32,615 nucleotides of DNA from contig JABHFS010000169.1 of NCBI GenBank assembly GCA_018672475.1, positions 1 through 32,615 of the forward strand, in the 5' to 3' direction. Position numbers and translations under genes: made by a program. The first letter of the stretch is position 1. Every line of letters begins with the position of its first letter. This DNA is from Gemmatimonadota bacterium (GTDB lineage Bacteria > Latescibacterota > UBA2968 > UBA8231). The notes beneath the pieces are model-generated. The model was not told where the DNA came from. It ran no database searches and saw nothing but the letters and a program-made list of their open reading frames with translations. This document shows, piece by piece, positions 29,626 through 32,615 of the stretch.

Positions 29626-31005
29626 ATGACCGATTTACAGATAGACGCGGACCTACTGCAACGCTATGATCGACCCGGACCGCGCTATACTTCCTATCCG
29701 ACGGCGGTCGAGTTCAACGAAGAATTTACCGCTTCGCATTACTCTTCCCGCCTAGAGAAGCTGGGGATTGAGCAGTGTATTTCGCTCTATATCCACCTGC
29801 CTTTCTGCGAACACCGCTGCTCTTTTTGCGGTTGCAATGTGGTGGTGACGCCCCAGCGTGAGGTGGCGGCGCGCTATCTGCAATATCTCGAACGAGAAAT
29901 GGCGTTGGTGGGCGAACGTCTGCAAGGCAAACCTTCGGTAATCCAGTACCATTGGGGCGGTGGAACGCCGACGTATTTTACCCCCGGGCAGTTGCGGGTC
30001 TTGCACGAGACGGTGCAGCGGTATTTTACGATCCTGCCCGACGCCGAGCGCGCGGTCGAGATTGATCCGCGCGCCACCTCGAACGAACATATCGATCTGC
30101 TGGCCGAATTGGGGTTCAACCGTTTGAGTCTTGGCGTGCAGGATTTCACGCCCGCGGTGCAGGAGGCCATAGATCGCAACCAGGACGAGGCTTCGACGCG
30201 GGCGCTATACGAGTATTGCCGTGAGAAAGGTTTCGCCTCTATCAATTTCGATCTCATCTACGGTTTGCCCGAACAGACACCCGAAAGTTTCGAGCGGAAT
30301 CTGGCCACGGTATTGTTGATGCGGCCGGACCGCATCGCGCTCTATTCCTACGCGTACGTGCCCTGGGTCAAAGGTCACCAAAAGAAGATTGACGAATCGT
30401 CGCTACCTACCGCCGAGGTCAAGTTCGAACTCTTCGCCCGGGCGGCGCGCGCTTTTCGCACGAGCGGTTATGCCCAGATAGGCATGGATCATTTCGCTCT
30501 GCCCGACGATGAGTTGGGCCAGGCGTTAGACCACCGTCGCCTGCACCGCAACTTCATGGGTTATACTGCGCATCGCACGCCGAATATGATTGGTTTGGGC
30601 ATCTCCGCCATCGGCGAGGTCTACGGCGCCTATATCCAGAACGTCAAGAAGCTGAGCACGTATTACCGGGCGTTGGATGCTGGGGTGCTGCCGGTGGAAA
30701 AGGGCTATGTCCTGAGCCGGGACGACCGAATCCGCCGGCACGTGATTACCGCGTTGATGTGCAATGGTTATTTGCGTCCGGGCGAGGTCGCGCGCTCGTT
30801 CAATATTCGTTTTAGTGAGTATTTCGCTCGGGAACTGGCGGAGTTAGAGCAAGGGGCGGTGATGGATGAGTTACTTGAGATAGAGCCGGACACGTTGGTC
30901 GCCAGCCCGGTCGGCCGGATTTTTATCCGCAATATCTGCATGGTCTTTGACCGCTATTTGCGCAAAAAGAAGCAGCAGGGGCTCGTGTTTTCCCGCACGC
31001 TGTAG
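29626..31005 (+). CDS. hemN: Oxygen-independent coproporphyrinogen III oxidase HemN
   Basis: This encodes 459 residues from the ATG at 29626, with CAGGAGACC upstream, matching the usual length (about 457). It starts in typical style (LLQRYDRPGPRYTSYPTAVEF). The radical SAM motif is CEHRCSFCGCN, the CxxxCxxCxC variant specific to true HemN. Further hallmarks are HWGGGTPTYF, RLSLGVQDF, NFDLIYGLPEQT and GMDHFALPDDELGQA. It decarboxylates coproporphyrinogen III to protoporphyrinogen IX without oxygen, supplying haem for the cytochromes and oxidase here. It has its own sigma-54-like promoter and is followed 17 bases later by a small exported peptide gene. Confidence 0.95.
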   Translation: MTDLQIDADLLQRYDRPGPRYTSYPTAVEFNEEFTASHYSSRLEKLGIEQCISLYIHLPFCEHRCSFCGCNVVVTPQREVAARYLQYLEREMALVGERLQGKPSVIQYHWGGGTPTYFTPGQLRVLHETVQRYFTILPDAERAVEIDPRATSNEHIDLLAELGFNRLSLGVQDFTPAVQEAIDRNQDEASTRALYEYCREKGFASINFDLIYGLPEQTPESFERNLATVLLMRPDRIALYSYAYVPWVKGHQKKIDESSLPTAEVKFELFARAARAFRTSGYAQIGMDHFALPDDELGQALDHRRLHRNFMGYTAHRTPNMIGLGISAIGEVYGAYIQNVKKLSTYYRALDAGVLPVEKGYVLSRDDRIRRHVITALMCNGYLRPGEVARSFNIRFSEYFARELAELEQGAVMDELLEIEPDTLVASPVGRIFIRNICMVFDRYLRKKKQQGLVFSRTL

Positions 31006-31022
31006 GCCCCAGGGAGGTCTCG

Positions 31023-31310
31023 ATGAAAACTCTATTGTCGATCTTGGTTCAATCCCTGGCTTTTTTGCAAACTGCTTGGGCGGTGGACAAGAGCTTTTTC
31101 AAAGCGCTCAAACACCTCGAGCTCAAAACAGGGTCTCGCGGCGAGAGCGGCGAATGGTTGCTGCTGGTAATATTGGCGGTGGCGGTTATATCGCTGATGC
31201 ATCTCTACCGTCGTTTCGAGGAGCGGCGGAAACGGCCACCTGAAACGAAGGTGTCGCCGGAGAAACGCCGCCGGCATTTCTTGAACTCAACTGTCAAGTG
31301 CAATTTTTGA
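31023..31310 (+). CDS. Small exported membrane peptide, VDKSF-KAL family, copy 2, 3' end formed by an IS
   Basis: This encodes 95 residues with GGGAGGT before the ATG. A signal peptide (MKTLLSILVQSLAFLQTAWA) is followed by VDKSFFKALKHLELKTG, homologous to the start of the mature 10873 peptide. A membrane helix (WLLLVILAVAVISLMHLY) and a very basic tail follow. The last residues (about STVKCNF) are read from the terminal inverted repeat of the IS30-like element, so the native C-terminus was replaced by the insertion. It is co-transcribed with hemN. Function unknown; the shared N-terminal box in two sigma-54-driven operons hints at a conserved respiratory or assembly role. Confidence 0.65.
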   Translation: MKTLLSILVQSLAFLQTAWAVDKSFFKALKHLELKTGSRGESGEWLLLVILAVAVISLMHLYRRFEERRKRPPETKVSPEKRRRHFLNSTVKCNF

Positions 31311-32282
31311 TTTAGGGTATGGTTCTCGTTTCTTGACACCAGACTTCGTAAGGTGATCGAAAGCGGAGCGCCTTGCGGGGCCGATGATTGAGTCGATCCA
31401 TGACGTGCTGTATATCTGTATCGCTGACCGGTTCGAAGTCGGTGCTCTTGGGAAAGTACTGACGAATCAAGCCATTGGTGTTTTCATTAAGTCCGCGCTC
31501 CCAGGAATGATAAGGATGGGCGAAATAGACCTGCGCCATCAACGCTGGCCCCATCCGCTGATGGGCGGCAAACTCTTTGCCGTTGTCGGCGGTAATAGTA
31601 TGGATATGCGCTTGATAGGGCCGTAGTCGATCAATCGTCTCGCCGGCGACTTCGTCGGCCTGTTTGGTGGTCACTTTGCCGATCACGGTATAGCGCGACC
31701 GACGCTCTACCAGAGTGACCAAGGTGCCGTGCTGTTTGCGCCCCCCACCAGGTCAATCTCCCAATCCCCAATGCGGTTTTTTTATCGACCACCGCCGGCC
31801 GCTGCTCAATACTGACCCGGTTACGAATCTGGCCGCGTGCATATTGATAAATCCATTCATGACTCAGCGACACGCCGCCGGTACGTCCCAACCAGCCGCT
31901 AATCTGTTCGGGACTCCATTGGTGCCGCAGTTTCTCTTCTATTTGCCTCAGCAGCGGGGGCGCCCGCTTGGTCGCTTTGGCCGCTTCGTGCCGACGCTGT
32001 TGGCTTTTTTGCTGGGCTTGGCGCGGCCGATAGCCGCGTTGGCCCTGGTTGCGACCAAGTTCGCGCGAGATCGTCGAGGGATGCACCTCCAGGTTGACAG
32101 CAATGGCGTTTTGGGCATGGCCCTCTTTCCTCAACGCGGCTAATTGGTATCTTTGGTGTTTGGTTAACTAATGATACTTCTTCATAAGTGCCTCCATCGG
32201 GGGGTGTCTTGTTAAGCCTGAAGAAATATATCGGTTGGCCGTTTTCTTGACGCCTCAAGAATGAATTGCACTTATTAGTTGA
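31287..32282 (-). mobile_element. IS30-family insertion sequence, degenerate
   Basis: An element of about 996 bp is bounded by imperfect inverted repeats. The left end (31287-31305) and the right end (32264-32282, read inverted) share TCAACT, then three differing bases, then AAGTGCAATT. A single transposase gene fills it on the minus strand. No clear target-site duplication is visible. The left end lies inside the 3' end of the small peptide gene at 31023. Confidence 0.75.
31312..32185 (-). pseudogene. IS30-family transposase, broken
   Basis: From the ATG at 32185 the frame meets TAG as codon 6, then continues in family style: LTKHQRYQLAALRKEGHAQ, HPSTISREL (helix-turn-helix) and WSPEQISGWL. 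Two shifts follow, in an A7 run near 31783 and a C6/G6 run near 31743. Between them, in a third frame, lies GDWEIDLVGG with the first catalytic Asp. After them come TLVERRSRYTVIGKV, TADNGKEFAAHQ (second Asp) and HSWERGLNENTNGLIRQYFPK (Glu). The DDE triad is thus present but scattered over three frames. Both shifts are in homopolymers, so sequencing error is possible, but the TAG is a separate lesion. Confidence 0.85.
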
Positions 32283-32615
32283 ATCTAAGCCTCCCTCTAG
32301 CGTGAATAGGAAATATAAAGGCCCTTTTGGACCATCGGGTCAAGCCGTCTTGGTGTCTGCTCGCACCCTCCAGTCTGGTTTCTTTTTACATGGTGCTTAA
32401 CGAGCCCACGATTCACGACCCCGCACATGCGGGGTGGGCGAAGGCCAAGGGGCGAAAGCGACTCTGCGTGAATTGTTGTGATATCTGACGCGGGACTTTA
32501 CTCAGGGGTGGGGACAAGCCCGCTGTGGGTAGTCGGTTTTATCTCCTCACCCATGATAGTCCCGCCTTCTATCGTTACAGATTGCCGTATGCCGTCTCCA
32601 CGAATTTCGGTTTCG
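32283..32615. other. Gene-free end of window with one strong hairpin
   Basis: I see no credible gene, tRNA or rRNA here. CCCCGC and GCGGGG at 32419-32434 pair around ACAT, and GCCCA at 32404 can pair with TGGGC at 32435 to extend it. No T-tract follows, so it is not an intrinsic terminator. It could belong to a structured RNA or a mobile element continuing beyond the window; I cannot assign it. Confidence 0.3.

Noticed and set aside
1..32615. UGA reassigned to an amino acid throughout the genome
   Set aside because: Several intact genes here end properly at TGA (napG, napH, the CMD gene, ccoI, ccoS), so UGA is a normal stop.
1..32615. CRISPR arrays, tRNA and rRNA genes
   Set aside because: No regularly spaced repeats, no tRNA cloverleaf with a TTCGA-type arm, and no convincing rRNA segment were seen on reading both strands.

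Overview
This window reads as a low-oxygen respiration island from a Gram-negative bacterium of fairly high GC. It holds a NapA-type molybdoenzyme cluster, a cbb3-type oxidase with its assembly genes, an oxygen-independent haem synthesis gene, and an oxygen-sensor/response-regulator pair. The taxon cannot be fixed from sequence alone. The CRTAC/ASPIC-TlpA fusion, the CcoN-CcoO fusion and the style of the decayed integrase recall Planctomycetota-like or candidate-phylum bacteria more than classical Proteobacteria; that is an impression only.

Layout. 1-360: decayed integrase and radical SAM remnants. 425-779 (minus): two tiny membrane peptides, one frameshifted. 780-1236: divergent regulatory region. 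1237-9790 (plus): membrane-anchored tetrahaem cytochrome, napA, napG, napH, an exported protein of unknown function, a NosR-like membrane polyferredoxin, a NapF/G-like ferredoxin and a CMD-family protein. 9848-10724 (minus): wreck of an ammonifying nitrite reductase (nrfHA). 10873-14028 (plus): small exported peptide, NtrC-type activator, FixL-like haem-PAS hybrid kinase, then a strong terminator at 14363. 14625-19009 (plus): membrane peptide, a CRTAC/ASPIC-TlpA fusion interrupted by one in-frame UGA, nitronate monooxygenase. 18944-19507 (minus): cNMP-binding protein. 19773-28132 (plus): ccoI, ccoS, a ccoN-O-(P haem domain) fusion, ccoQ, a haemless ccoP, ccoG, ccoH and a TauE/DsbD-like exporter. 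28180-31310: broken small gene, desaturase, hemN and a small exported peptide whose end is formed by a degenerate IS30-family element. 32283-32615: nothing recognised.

How it fits together. Seven intergenic sites share the sigma-54 pattern GGYAY-N5-TTGC (GG and GC 12 bp apart). They precede the peptide operon, the tetrahaem/nap operon, the regulator operon itself, the second peptide/CRTAC unit, the cNMP-binding gene, ccoI and hemN. Upstream of them, usually as pairs 20 or 31 bp apart (whole helical turns), lies an 18-bp dyad, TGNGRY-N6-GTCYCR. The NtrC-type regulator encoded here has the GAFTGA loop needed to activate sigma-54. Its partner kinase keeps the FixL haem histidine and the FixL signalling arginine 20 residues apart. 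The inference is a self-contained, oxygen-sensing FixL/NtrC/sigma-54 regulon running microaerobic and anaerobic respiration, a job usually done by FixLJ-FixK or FNR. This is the most interesting system here. The second is a possible new selenoprotein, the UGA-containing CRTAC-TlpA fusion, with a bacterial SECIS-like hairpin directly after the UGA.
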